A stretch of DNA of 64,000 bases from Deinococcus indicus (GTDB taxonomy: Bacteria > Deinococcota > Deinococci > Deinococcales > Deinococcaceae). Of this stretch, positions 1 to 7,269 are shown one piece after another. The stretch is from the NCBI RefSeq assembly GCF_002198095.1, contig NZ_NHMK01000020.1, forward strand, positions 179,131 to 243,130. Reading direction: 5' to 3'. The notes below the pieces were generated by a model. It made no database searches. It worked only from the letters and a program-made list of their open reading frames with translations, and was not told the DNA's origin. The position numbers were made by a program, and so were the translations under genes. The number at the start of each line of letters is the position of its first letter. Within the stretch, counting starts at the first letter, position 1.

Positions 1-248
1 GCCGTCTGGAATTCCGTCACGACGCCCTGCGCGCGGCGTTTGTCCGCTTCGGTGCCCTCGTCCGGGACGCGCACCATCGGGCCGCGCCAGTAGTCGAAGT
101 TCATCTCCCCGCCACCGATCGGCGCGCCGAGGTGATGCCCGCTGTACATGTGCCGCGCCTGCTGCGCCGTGGCGTTCAGGCTGCTTCTGGCGGCGTCGCG
201 CAGTTCGCCCAGGCTGGCGGTGAGCAGGTTCAGGGTCAGGTACTTCAT
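1..248 (-). CDS. Probable phage portal protein, N-terminal 82 residues (runs off window)
   Basis: This gene starts at ATG 248 behind a strong GGAGGTGAAGC ribosome binding site and continues past the left edge. It lies 12 bp downstream of the large terminase, where siphophages normally carry the portal. The visible N-terminus is MKYLTLNLLTASLGELRDAA, followed by a GGGEMNFDYWRGP stretch. The first 80 residues show no diagnostic portal motif, so the call rests mainly on gene order. If correct, the product forms the dodecameric ring at the capsid vertex through which the terminase packages DNA. A head-morphogenesis protein is the main alternative. Confidence 0.5.
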   Translation of the reverse strand, partial: MKYLTLNLLTASLGELRDAARSSLNATAQQARHMYSGHHLGAPIGGGEMNFDYWRGPMVRVPDEGTEADKRRAQGVVTEFQT

Positions 249-260
249 GCTTCACCTCCT

Positions 261-1625
261 CTAGCCGGTCCAGCCGGCCCAGCCGTACGCACCGGTCTCT
301 TCTGGCACTGGTTCGATCTCTTCTTCGAGCATCAGTTCGGTCAACGCCCACACGAGGGCGTCCATCCGGTCAGGGGACTTCTCCCCCGGAACCCAGGTCG
401 TCATCTGCCCTTCCAGATCCGGGAACACACCCACGTGATGCACGAGACCCTGCTCGTACAGCGTGCTGATCGGCTCAGCCCGCGTGTGTTTGCCCCGGCT
501 GGCCCAGACGGGCCTGACGGGCACGCGCCGGTCCACGGTGCTGATGGTGTGCGTGACCATGTCCCCGCCGTTGTTCTTCTCGGGGACGATCGCGTCGGCC
601 CGGTGGTAGTGGTACGCGTCGATGCTGGTCTGCGCCCACTCGCTGGGACTGAAGTTCCCGGACAGGTCACCCAGGACGTACGCGCGCCCGGCGGCGTCCT
701 TCCCGGCGACGATGATCCCGGTCTCGGCACTGTCGCTGCTCTGGCTGGCCTGGGGATCGATCGCCACTACGATCCGGGTGAGGTCCGGCAGGTCCTGGAA
801 CGTCAGGCGGAAGCCTTCACGGTTGAACATCGCGTACTTCCACAGCGCGCCAGGTGTGTCCTCGAGGAGTTCCCCGTCCAACTCCTGCCGGCCCAGGCGC
901 GTGCCCTCGTACTTCCGGATCACGTTCCGCCTGAACGTCTCGGACAGGTTCCCGAGGTTCTCGCTGGTACTTCCGCCCGTCAGGACCGTCCCGTCGTCTT
1001 TCTTCAGCTCGCGGATCAGGCGGTTCGGTCGGGGCGTGCCCGTCATCACCACGCGCGGATCCTGCCCGAGACGCAACCCGAACAGCAGGTTCGACCAGGT
1101 GGTGTCCTCCCCGGTTCCCCGGTCCGCGTCGTTCCACGTGGCGGGCTCATCCCCCCACGCGCCGTGATGCTGCGGGCCGCGGAGTTTGCGGGGCGTTTCG
1201 CTGCTGTAGCACTTGAAGCGCGCTCCGTTCTTCAGGTACAGCTCCCCCAGTGAGCGGTTCCAGGAGGTGTCGACGGATCCGCCGCGCAACTCAGCTTCAT
1301 CCAGCACGCTCAGCAGGCCCGACTCTCCCTCAACCATCACGTCACGGGCGTCCGCTGCGGTCTGCGCGACCAGGGCGAAGCGGCCCCGTGGTGTGTCCCG
1401 CGCCCACTGCGCGATGGTTTCCGCGCCGGTCCTGGTCTTCCCAAACCCCCGCCCCGCGAGAATCAACCACACGAACCAGTCCCCGGCGGGTGGCAACTGG
1501 TTGAGGCGGGCGGTGGCGAGCCAGGATTGCCGGCGGGTGAGGCCGCTGCGGGTCCTGGGTGCTTTCGGGGTGAGGCGGGCGACGCGTTTCTGGGTGGCCT
1601 TAATCCGCGTCACCATCTCCAGCAT
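261..1625 (-). CDS. terL: Phage terminase large subunit (ATPase-nuclease)
   Basis: This 454-residue protein is the DNA-packaging motor that cuts concatemers and drives DNA into the prohead. The ATPase half has a Walker A at about residues 57-64 (AGRGFGKT), a Walker B-like GAWGDE at 155-160 and a coupling motif MTGTPRP at about 194-200. The RNase H-like nuclease half begins at IVVAIDP (acidic D290) and ends with SPDRMDALVWA (D422), giving the expected spaced acidic residues. The length is normal for the Terminase_6 type. ATG 1625 is preceded by GGGGAGGTGAACG. The gene overlaps the small-subunit gene by 26 bp, which indicates translational coupling. Confidence 0.93.
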   Translation of the reverse strand: MLEMVTRIKATQKRVARLTPKAPRTRSGLTRRQSWLATARLNQLPPAGDWFVWLILAGRGFGKTRTGAETIAQWARDTPRGRFALVAQTAADARDVMVEGESGLLSVLDEAELRGGSVDTSWNRSLGELYLKNGARFKCYSSETPRKLRGPQHHGAWGDEPATWNDADRGTGEDTTWSNLLFGLRLGQDPRVVMTGTPRPNRLIRELKKDDGTVLTGGSTSENLGNLSETFRRNVIRKYEGTRLGRQELDGELLEDTPGALWKYAMFNREGFRLTFQDLPDLTRIVVAIDPQASQSSDSAETGIIVAGKDAAGRAYVLGDLSGNFSPSEWAQTSIDAYHYHRADAIVPEKNNGGDMVTHTISTVDRRVPVRPVWASRGKHTRAEPISTLYEQGLVHHVGVFPDLEGQMTTWVPGEKSPDRMDALVWALTELMLEEEIEPVPEETGAYGWAGWTG

Positions 1626-1992
1626 CGTTCACCTCCCCTGCCCTGAGGACGTCGCGGGTGATGGCGATCTCACTGAGGGCTTTGATGGCTCCGGTGACGG
1701 CGCTGATGGTGTCGGCGCTGCTGCCGTCGATGCCGCGGATCATTTCGCCTTGCTTGCGGATGGCAACGGTCAGGGTGAGGTTGAGTTCGTTCGCCCAGTT
1801 CTGGGTGATGACGGTGCGGGACAGCTCTGCGTAGAACCGCGCAAGCTCTTCGTCGGTGTTCAGGAGTTTGCGGTAGTTCTGCAGTGTCCTGAGCGCAATT
1901 CCGTGGCTTGCGCAAGCTTGCGCGTCTCCCTGGAGGGCGGCGTCGACCAGGGCCCGCGCGGCGCGGAGGTTGTCTCGTTTCGGGGTTGCCAT
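1600..1992 (-). CDS. terS: Phage terminase small subunit
   Basis: The 130-residue product is encoded directly upstream of and overlapping terL. It has an N-terminal helix-turn-helix-like segment (about residues 22-46, containing ACASHGIALRTLQNYRKL) that would recognise the packaging site. A central helical region would form the oligomer and the C-terminus is acidic. The start is well supported by a GGGAGGTGACCC site before ATG 1992. Small terminases diverge strongly, so the call rests on size, HTH and position rather than sequence identity. Confidence 0.8.
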   Translation of the reverse strand: MATPKRDNLRAARALVDAALQGDAQACASHGIALRTLQNYRKLLNTDEELARFYAELSRTVITQNWANELNLTLTVAIRKQGEMIRGIDGSSADTISAVTGAIKALSEIAITRDVLRAGEVNDAGDGDAD

Positions 1993-2067
1993 GGGTCACC
2001 TCCCTGGGTGGCGCGAAGCTGGGCATGTGCGGCATGACGGACGTGGTCGGGCAGCCAGAATGACGGC

Positions 2068-2472
2068 ATGAATACGGTGGTCAATGGTGTCAGCGTCAAC
2101 GGCTGGAGTGGGTACCGCTTTACGCGGCAGGAGTTCATGATCCTGTTGGAGACGAACACTTCCTGGATTGCGTTGCCGGTAAACAAGCTGAACGCCGTGG
2201 CGTACACGCAGGTCCGTCACCCAGCATTCCTGTGGGCGGCCGTGGCGTGCTTCCTGCTGGGCCTGACGGCCACGACCGACATGCGGCCCTCGATTGGGCA
2301 GTACGAGATCGCGGACTGGTACTGGTGGATGTTGGGCTCAGGCGTACTCGTGGCGCTGTACTACCTGTTGACGCGCGCCGCGGTCTTGCTCACATCCGGG
2401 TCGTACCACGCGGTCCTGCGGGGTACACCTGATGCGATGCGGGAGGTATTCCGGAGTTCAATGCCCTCTTGA
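2068..2472 (+). CDS. Small two-TM membrane protein, phage-borne
   Basis: This 134-residue protein lies on the strand opposite the packaging genes, divergent from terS. Residues 1-45 look like a small beta-rich cytoplasmic domain. Two hydrophobic segments follow (AAVACFLLGLTA and MLGSGVLVALYYLL), then a soluble tail. The layout recalls PH-like membrane proteins of the DUF6232 kind, but that is only an impression. Isolated inverse-strand genes in a prophage are often lysogeny-expressed morons such as superinfection-exclusion proteins, which is an inference here. No clear ribosome binding site precedes ATG 2068. Confidence 0.6.
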   Translation: MNTVVNGVSVNGWSGYRFTRQEFMILLETNTSWIALPVNKLNAVAYTQVRHPAFLWAAVACFLLGLTATTDMRPSIGQYEIADWYWWMLGSGVLVALYYLLTRAAVLLTSGSYHAVLRGTPDAMREVFRSSMPS

Positions 2473-2554
2473 GGGCCACACCCAGCTCCTCAGCTGTGCG
2501 GTTCGGTGCGTCAATCTGGGTCACGGTGATCGCCTGCAGGCGTTAGGGTTGAAC

Positions 2555-2809
2555 ATGGCAAAAAAGAGAAGGCGTAAATCGCATCTCGACACCTCCGTGA
2601 CCACCAGAAACGGTTTGAAGGGTCGATGCGGACCTGTTTCCCAGGCAGAATTGCGCGCTAAGTACGGTCATGGTGGCGAGCAAAAACCCGCCCTGATATC
2701 TATTTCTATCCAGCGGGATTCTCTGGGCAGTGCAGCCAAAGTAGAAGGCCGCCCAGCGAAAGACCCAAGGTACTCAGGCCTGAAAGTACGAGACAGAGAC
2801 CTAACGTGA
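2555..2809 (+). CDS. Hypothetical basic protein, 84 residues
   Basis: The start is set at ATG 2555 because a TAGGGT box ends five bases upstream, the usual leaderless arrangement in this genome. A longer in-frame start at 2432 would run antisense-like through the preceding gene end and is rejected. The product begins MAKKRRRKSH, is rich in Lys and Arg, and has no recognisable domain. It could bind nucleic acid. Its 3' end overlaps the convergent gene at 2801-3019 by 9 bp. Base composition is less GC-rich than in its neighbours. Confidence 0.5.
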   Translation: MAKKRRRKSHLDTSVTTRNGLKGRCGPVSQAELRAKYGHGGEQKPALISISIQRDSLGSAAKVEGRPAKDPRYSGLKVRDRDLT

Positions 2810-3019
2810 TGGAGCTCTCCTGATCACCGGCACTTCCCCCATCTCCGGGACGTTCCCCTGCCAGCACTGGGGCGTGAAGCCCAGCAGGTCCGGCAGGTAG
2901 AACGGCTCCCGCACAGGTGGGAACACACGGAGCCTGGGTTCCGGCGGGGGCGGCGGGGACTGAACGAACTTCAGCAGGCGGGCGCGCCGGGCGGCCCGCT
3001 GCTGCGCTTTCTTCGACAT
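2801..3019 (-). CDS. Hypothetical phage protein, 72 residues
   Basis: The start at ATG 3019 has a clear GGGAGGTGG site seven bases upstream. The N-terminal half is a basic helix (MSKKAQQRAARRARLLKFV). It is followed by a Pro-rich linker and a C-terminal part with one Cys and several aromatic residues. No family is recognised. Size and position upstream of the packaging genes fit a small regulatory or structural accessory protein. Confidence 0.6.
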   Translation of the reverse strand: MSKKAQQRAARRARLLKFVQSPPPPPEPRLRVFPPVREPFYLPDLLGFTPQCWQGNVPEMGEVPVIRRAPSR

Positions 3020-3045
3020 CAGCGGACCACCTCCCAGGCGGCATG

Positions 3046-3068
3046 GAAAAGCCCCGCCGGAGCGGGGC
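3046..3068 (-). terminator. Rho-independent terminator (minus strand)
   Basis: An 8-bp stem, AGCCCCGC/GCGGGGCT, with a 4-base loop is followed on the minus strand by TTTTCC. It lies directly downstream of the 71-residue membrane-protein gene and upstream of the next minus-strand gene. Confidence 0.8.
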
Positions 3069-3088
3069 TGAACATTCGGACGGTGAAC

Positions 3089-3304
3089 TTACTGTCCTTC
3101 TTCCAGGGCGGCCGTGTTGTACCGGTTGGCGAGAATGAAGAACGTCGGTGCCCAGAGGCCCACGAAGATGCCGTACCGCTCTCCGTGCGCTTTGCTGGCT
3201 TCGTCTTTCGCCTGGCCGCCGTGGGTGGCCCAGATGATGATCGATCCGATGATGGACGCGGCGCCGACGACAGTTAGGAAGTTCGAGATGCTGCGGTTAC
3301 TCAT
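3089..3304 (-). CDS. Small phage membrane protein, 71 residues
   Basis: The start at ATG 3304 (MSNRSISNFL) has TGGAGGGACAC upstream. The longer open frame to 3475 crosses a terminator and is rejected. Two hydrophobic segments (FLTVVGAASIIGSIIIWA and GIFVGLWAPTFFILA) are separated by a short charged loop. The role is unknown; holin-like, exclusion or pore functions are possible but nothing in the sequence decides. The gene is flanked by terminators on both sides, so it is probably its own transcription unit. Confidence 0.65.
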   Translation of the reverse strand: MSNRSISNFLTVVGAASIIGSIIIWATHGGQAKDEASKAHGERYGIFVGLWAPTFFILANRYNTAALEEGQ

Positions 3305-3432
3305 GTGTCCCTCCAGGAGTGCACGCTGAGGGGTGTGCCCAGCACCGTGCCGCGCGTCCCTCACCTGGTTTTCAGTGTGCGGGGCGGCGTGCGGGGACTG
3401 TGTGTCGGATCGCTCAGGATGAGAGGCGGCAT

Positions 3433-3458
3433 GAAAAAGCCCCACGCGGCGGTGGGGC
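3433..3458 (-). terminator. Rho-independent terminator (minus strand)
   Basis: Stem GCCCCAC/GTGGGGC with a 6-base loop; on the minus strand the stem is followed by five T residues. It would stop leftward transcripts before the membrane-protein gene at 3089-3304. Confidence 0.8.
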
Positions 3459-3599
3459 GGCCCTCCCGCCTTCACCTGGGCGGGTCTGTGTTGTTGGGTG
3501 ACGTGAGGGTAGCGCGGTGGGCGTCAGGCGCGCGTCACGCTTTTGGCTGATTGAAGAATGACACCAACGTGTCGCCGTTCAGGGTGTGGACGTGAGCAA

Positions 3600-3618
3600 G
3601 CCCCGCACTGGGCGGGGC
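3600..3618 (-). terminator. Probable terminator downstream of phage lipoprotein gene
   Basis: Stem GCCCCGC/GCGGGGC with a 5-base loop lies 14 bp past the lipoprotein stop codon. The T tract on the minus strand is weak (TTGC), so a Rho-assisted or partial terminator is possible. Confidence 0.55.
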
Positions 3619-3631
3619 CGGGTCTTATTGC

Positions 3632-4291
3632 TCAGCGAGAGAAGGCGTTCCAGTCACCGCTGTACGTCGTCTTCTGCGAAACGATGTCGTAGGTGTACGG
3701 GGAAGCCGTTTTCGTTGCGGGGTTGTACGTGTGGAAGCTGACACTCTCGTTCCAGCCGGGCTTCATGACCATGTTGTAGATGCCACTGAAACCTCCCGGG
3801 CAGCTCACAGAGCCTTTGATTGACCCGTTGCCTTTGGAGTAAGAGAAGGTGGTTTTCTTGATCTTGACGGTACCGTCAGCGTTTGGCGTCTGAACGGACA
3901 TCTCGATGAAAGACTTAGTGCCGCCCGTCGTGGTGAAGTTCAGATCCGAGATGCGTCCGTATTCCACGTTAACGATCTGGAGCTTGGAGACATCACAGTT
4001 GAGCGCTTTCATGCCGTCGTAGAAGCCCTGAGTTGTGTACATCCCGAACTTACTGATCATATCGGGCGTCACGGTCACCGTGACCGTCTTGTCGGCTTTC
4101 AGCGTGCCGAGTTTGCCTTTGCTGAGGTCGTCGGCACTGGTCAGGGTGTATTCGGTGTCAGGCGTGTAGTTTTTGACCGTGCCGCTCCCCGTGAAAGTCA
4201 AGGTGAGTGGGTCGGTGGTGGGGGTTGAAGGGGGGTTGCAAGCAGCGAGGGCCAGAGCGGCGAGGGGCAGAAGAGCGAGTGGCTTTTTCAT
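3632..4291 (-). CDS. Phage-encoded lipoprotein (moron candidate)
   Basis: The product is 219 residues long and begins with a lipoprotein signal, MKKPLALLPLAALALAAC, whose lipobox ends at Cys18. A Pro/Thr-rich linker and a beta-rich exported domain follow. Two further Cys residues may form a disulfide. An alternative ATG at 4324 has a GTGAGGCAAG site and would add 11 residues before the signal; the shorter start gives a normal signal peptide. The gene is an isolated transcription unit bounded by terminators, with lower GC than its neighbours. That suggests a cargo gene expressed from the lysogen, for example altering the cell surface. The function is unknown. Confidence 0.75.
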   Translation of the reverse strand: MKKPLALLPLAALALAACNPPSTPTTDPLTLTFTGSGTVKNYTPDTEYTLTSADDLSKGKLGTLKADKTVTVTVTPDMISKFGMYTTQGFYDGMKALNCDVSKLQIVNVEYGRISDLNFTTTGGTKSFIEMSVQTPNADGTVKIKKTTFSYSKGNGSIKGSVSCPGGFSGIYNMVMKPGWNESVSFHTYNPATKTASPYTYDIVSQKTTYSGDWNAFSR

Positions 4292-4623
4292 ACAGGTCGG
4301 GTATAGCAATGTCTTTTTCGCCATCTTGCCTCACTTGCCTCACATGGACTGGCCCACCCGACGGGGGTGTGCTGCAGATCACCGGATTCTATTCAGGGTG
4401 TTGGGCAGGGCTTCCGGAGTTGCACCGGCGCGGCAGGCATTCACCTGTCGCGTTCTGCTGGCCCTGACGCGTCCCGGCCGCCACGCCCCGCACTGTCAGG
4501 CGTGACGACTGGGTGGAGGTGATCTCCGTCCGGTGACCCTCGAGCGGCCAGCGGTACGGGTGAGGCAGGCCCGAGGCGCAACAAAAAACCACCCCGGAGG
4601 GCGGTGTCAGTTACGGTTTTGGG
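4292..4623. other. Intergenic region with terminator and lipoprotein upstream region
   Basis: This 332-bp region separates the lipoprotein gene from the next minus-strand gene. It contains the terminator at 4583-4607 and, near 4300-4330, A/T-rich sequence that probably holds the lipoprotein promoter. Open frames here cross the terminator and have no ribosome binding site, so no gene is called. Confidence 0.6.
4583..4607 (-). terminator. Rho-independent terminator (minus strand)
   Basis: On the minus strand ACCGCCC pairs with GGGTGGT (one G-U pair) around a 4-base loop, followed by six T residues. It sits 17 bp after the stop of the 184-residue gene and separates the early region from the lipoprotein unit. 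Confidence 0.85.
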
Positions 4624-5178
4624 TCAATCCTGCGACTCTACAGATATTGTACGCGCCGATTGCGCAAACGCAAGGGCTTGTGCGTGCACCCTGGCCTGCT
4701 TATCCCCCAGCGCGACAGCGAGATCCAGCACAGCAGTGGCGTAGGCCTGCGCCCTGTCACGCGGGTACGCCCATCCTCCCTGCCCGCTGTGATGCAGCAG
4801 GCTCGCGATGCCCGCCCCGCGGTGAATCTCGCTCAGCAGCGGGTCCGCGCTGCACATGCTGCCCACGAGGTTGCTGCGGTGCAAGCCGTTCGGGAGGTGC
4901 ACCATCTCCACCCCGGCCCAGAAGCTGCCGCCCTGACCGGTCCCGCTGGTGCTGTAGTTGCCGATGCCCACGACGCGCATGGTGCTGGCCTTGGCGGGTC
5001 CGTAGTGCACCTTGACCCTGTCCGTCTCGCTGGTCTCCCACGCCCGGAGTGCCTGGTACCAGACTTCCGCGTACGCCCGGGCGTCCCGTTGCTGCTGGCG
5101 GATGCTGCCCAGCGCCTGCGTGACTTCCTGACGGGCCTGCGGGCTGGCGCGGCGGCGCTGGGCTGTCACAGGAACCAC
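4624..5178 (-). CDS. Hypothetical phage protein, 184 residues
   Basis: This soluble protein has a basic, helical N-terminal region (residues 1-50, Gln- and Arg-rich), a Gly-rich middle (GIGNYSTSGTGQGG) and a helical C-terminus. It is the last gene of the leftward replication/recombination operon and ends in a strong terminator. Late regulators of the ArpU/RinA/Q kind often occupy this slot, but I see no motif that confirms one. The start codon at 5178 lies three bases from the divergent gene at 5181, so that upstream region is very tight. Confidence 0.65.
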   Translation of the reverse strand: MVPVTAQRRRASPQARQEVTQALGSIRQQQRDARAYAEVWYQALRAWETSETDRVKVHYGPAKASTMRVVGIGNYSTSGTGQGGSFWAGVEMVHLPNGLHRSNLVGSMCSADPLLSEIHRGAGIASLLHHSGQGGWAYPRDRAQAYATAVLDLAVALGDKQARVHAQALAFAQSARTISVESQD

Positions 5179-5180
5179 CT

Positions 5181-5540
5181 ATGCTCGCCTGTCGTACTGG
5201 TTTGGCAATGAGGCAATCCAGAGTCCCTATCAACGTGCGGCGCATGATTCCTGCCTTGGCCGGTGCGGTTTGCCTCTTGCCGATTCTCGGCGTGCTCCTG
5301 TCGCTGAGGCCTACCTGGCTGATTCTCAGCCTTGCCCTGTACATGGTCCTGGCCGTTGGCATCGGCGCACTGGTCGCCACTACGTCCCGACGGATCCCAA
5401 GTGCGTTCGACACCACGGCGGATGAGTTTCGAATCCGGGATCATCCTGGCCGTACGACAGAGTTCCGACTGGGGTTGGTGTCGGGGCTCTGCGCCCTGCT
5501 TGCCGCCGGCGTGCTGAGCATCTTCTGGCAGAGTTTCTAG
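5181..5540 (+). CDS. Small phage membrane protein on the inverse strand
   Basis: This frame of 119 residues (110 if the ATG at 5208 is used) is strongly hydrophobic. Two adjacent transmembrane segments (about residues 22-42 and 46-68) are followed by a polar stretch and a C-terminal segment, GLVSGLCALLAAGVLSIFW. It occupies the gap between two minus-strand genes and points the opposite way. A TATGCT box at 5180-5185 could drive the ATG at 5208 but overlaps the upstream start. Function unknown; the placement matches the inverse-strand membrane genes at 2068 and 5992. Confidence 0.55.
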   Translation: MLACRTGLAMRQSRVPINVRRMIPALAGAVCLLPILGVLLSLRPTWLILSLALYMVLAVGIGALVATTSRRIPSAFDTTADEFRIRDHPGRTTEFRLGLVSGLCALLAAGVLSIFWQSF

Positions 5541-5545
5541 GCGGT

Positions 5546-5929
5546 TCACGCACTGACCTGCACTTCCACGCGGGGGTTGCTCGCGTCGTACTGCGGGAAG
5601 TGGTGGTACCCGAACACGAACTTGTCGCCCTTCGGGTACAGGGCATCGACTATTCCCTTGCGGACGTTCTCCGGGTCGTTGTGCGTCCCGTCCGCGAACC
5701 AGCACCAGATGTCCACCCGCACCGGCCGCCCCTGCACCGGCTGTGGCAACCCAGCGGGGGCGTGCTCGCGGACGTGGTCCTTCCAGGCGTGGTACTCGTT
5801 CATGCGCGTCCAGTTGGGCCGCGCGCCCTTCGTGTAGTACCCGACCAACTTCGGCCGCAGTGGCTTGGTCCGGTCGATCTTCCCGGCGGTCGTGCGGGCG
5901 CAGGGCAATGCGGGGATGGTGAAGCGCAT
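5546..5929 (-). CDS. rusA: RusA-family Holliday junction resolvase
   Basis: This 127-residue protein resolves branched recombination or replication intermediates before packaging. The N-terminus (FTIPALPCARTTAGK) gives the DNA-contacting strand. The hallmark acidic cluster is in DPENVRKGIVDALY, with a second acidic/basic stretch (PKGDKFVFGY) after it, matching the RusA pattern of Asp pairs and a basic residue. Length is typical. Start is ATG 5929 with an in-frame GTG just before it. The ATG overlaps the TGA of the preceding frame, so the two are probably translationally coupled. Confidence 0.85.
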   Translation of the reverse strand: MRFTIPALPCARTTAGKIDRTKPLRPKLVGYYTKGARPNWTRMNEYHAWKDHVREHAPAGLPQPVQGRPVRVDIWCWFADGTHNDPENVRKGIVDALYPKGDKFVFGYHHFPQYDASNPRVEVQVSA

Positions 5930-6558
5930 CACGGGGTCTCCCCGGGCGTTTCTGCGTGCACGCCTTGGTCATCAGTGATAGGACAGGGGCAATGAGCCTG
6001 CCCGTGCAGCAGAACAAGTGGTACTTCGTCCTGACGCTCGTGTACGGGATCGCCGTGCTCGTGGATTGGCTGTTCGTGCCAGATGGGTCCGAGTGGCAAT
6101 GGGTAAATTTCGGCCTGGGTCAGTTGAAGCTGGCTGCCCTCTTCGGACTGGTGGCCCTGTGGGCGTCGCGCCGCTGGGTGTTCGCCCGCTTGGTCATCGT
6201 GTGGGTGGCCCTGGCGGTCATCGGCTGGCCCAAGACGCTGTAACGCCACGCGGTACACGCGCACGCGCTTGCTGTCCAGTTCGCCCAGCTGCTCCAACTG
6301 CACCAGGAGCCTGCGGGTGTAGGCGTGCGGCAGGTTCAGCTTCACCGCGTAGTAGTTCGCGGGCCGGCCGGGCCTACGCTGCACCAGCTGCAGCACCTGG
6401 CGGGCGTCCTGGTTCATTTGTGCCTGTGAGTGCTGGCCGCTCAGCGCGTACGTTCCGGAGTCGAGGTTCCGCTCATCGCCACTCAGCGTGAATTCCTTCC
6501 TCACAGCCTGAACCTGGGCATTTTCGGCTTTCTTCGGGGTGCTGTCGTTAGGGGTCAT
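5929..6558 (-). CDS. Winged-helix-like phage protein with antisense-overlapping C-terminus
   Basis: Start ATG 6558 has CAGGAGGACC upstream. Roughly the first 105 residues look like a genuine protein: a charged N-terminus, then a helical region resembling a winged helix (ARQVLQLVQRRPGRP ... TRRLLVQLEQLGELDSKRV), as in phage replication regulators. The remaining ~100 residues, up to the stop that overlaps rusA, lie antisense to the membrane gene at 5992-6243 and are His/Pro/Gln-rich, unlike a normal fold. Either the frame simply reads on through a later plus-strand insertion, or the plus-strand gene is spurious. Confidence 0.55.
   Translation of the reverse strand: MTPNDSTPKKAENAQVQAVRKEFTLSGDERNLDSGTYALSGQHSQAQMNQDARQVLQLVQRRPGRPANYYAVKLNLPHAYTRRLLVQLEQLGELDSKRVRVYRVALQRLGPADDRQGHPHDDQAGEHPAARRPQGHQSEEGSQLQLTQAEIYPLPLGPIWHEQPIHEHGDPVHERQDEVPLVLLHGQAHCPCPITDDQGVHAETPGETP
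5992..6243 (+). CDS. Small three-TM membrane protein, inverse strand
   Basis: The 83-residue product from ATG 5992 is almost entirely transmembrane: YFVLTLVYGIAVLVDWLFV, LKLAALFGLVALWA and VFARLVIVWVALAVIGW. Third-position GC is high, as in real genes here. The upstream sequence GATAGGACAGGGGCA offers only a weak ribosome binding site. It lies wholly inside the antisense portion of the minus-strand frame at 5929-6558. It is the third inverse-strand membrane gene in this prophage. Function unknown. Confidence 0.55.
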   Translation: MSLPVQQNKWYFVLTLVYGIAVLVDWLFVPDGSEWQWVNFGLGQLKLAALFGLVALWASRRWVFARLVIVWVALAVIGWPKTL

Positions 6559-6976
6559 GAGTCTGGTCCTCCTGCCGTTGGTCTGGTGGGGGTATGTGGT
6601 GTCCCGCTGTTGGGGGCGTGGTTTTCCGTGTGGTTGGGGGGGTATGGTGCTTCTTGGATGAGGCGTCTCCAACTGGGGAGTCGGCGTGCCTCGTCCACCA
6701 TGGGTGGAGCGTCGCTGGTTGGCGCTGGTGTGGTTGTGGGGAGCGGTGTGAGTGGGTCCGTTCTCGAATGCGAGGTGGATGCTGGCCTGCACGTGGGTGT
6801 GTGGGGCGTGGGCGATGGCCGCGCTCTTCCCGGCGTGCGGGCATTTGCTGTGGGTGGGGCAGCAGGGGCGTGACTCTGCGTGATTTCGGTCCTGCTGGGC
6901 TTCCGTAAGGGTTTGGCAAGGTCAGTTGAACAGTCGCTCACTGGTGTGTCCGTGGGGTGCCGGGTACGGTGGCGGC
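6559..6976. other. Unassigned 418-bp gap, G/T-rich on the plus strand
   Basis: No gene with a start codon and ribosome binding site is apparent. One minus-strand frame, continuous with the one at 5929-6558, reads a Cys/His-rich stretch (CCPTHSKCPHAGK) from about 6920 but has no usable start. It could be a decayed gene or chance. The plus strand is strikingly G/T-rich around 6590-6660. The region also holds the upstream sequences of the divergent genes at 6558 and 6977. Confidence 0.4.
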
Positions 6977-7255
6977 ATGGTGGAAGTGAGTGGTCAGGCT
7001 TGGGACGTGTGGTTGCGGTTGGAGCGGCAGGGGTGCGTGGTGGAGACGGAGAAGCACCTGCATCCGAAGTGGGATCGGGTGGTGTTTGTGGTGACGGTCT
7101 GTCGGCGGGGTGTTGTAGTGGCGACCGGGTCGGGGCCAACGGAGCGGCAGGCGTTCCTGGCGGCGTTGATTGAGGCGGTGCAGCTGGAGGCAGTGCCGTG
7201 TGGGCCTGTGGTGCCGGCGGTTGTGGGTGGTGACAGGGTGGCCTTCCTGGCTTGA
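6977..7255 (+). CDS. Hypothetical phage protein, 92 residues
   Basis: ATG 6977 lies six bases after a TACGGT box, the leaderless arrangement of this genus, which fixes the start downstream of the longer frame from 6926. The product is a compact alpha/beta protein (KWDRVVFVVTVCRRGVVVA followed by a helical PTERQAFLAALIEAV). It is again on the strand opposite the replication operon. No family is recognised. It converges on the 275-residue minus-strand gene with a 14-bp gap. Confidence 0.6.
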   Translation: MVEVSGQAWDVWLRLERQGCVVETEKHLHPKWDRVVFVVTVCRRGVVVATGSGPTERQAFLAALIEAVQLEAVPCGPVVPAVVGGDRVAFLA

Positions 7256-7269
7256 GGGCGTGCTGGTGT

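Larger units (their letters stand above)
3305..3631. other. Intergenic region with two terminator hairpins
   Basis: This 327-bp stretch holds the upstream region of the 71-residue membrane-protein gene and two minus-strand terminator hairpins (3433-3458 and 3600-3618). I see no convincing coding sequence on either strand; the open frames here are low-complexity. Confidence 0.6.

Noticed and set aside
3305..3475. N-terminal extension of the 71-residue membrane protein to 3475
   Set aside because: The extension crosses an intrinsic terminator and has low-complexity sequence, while ATG 3304 has a good ribosome binding site.
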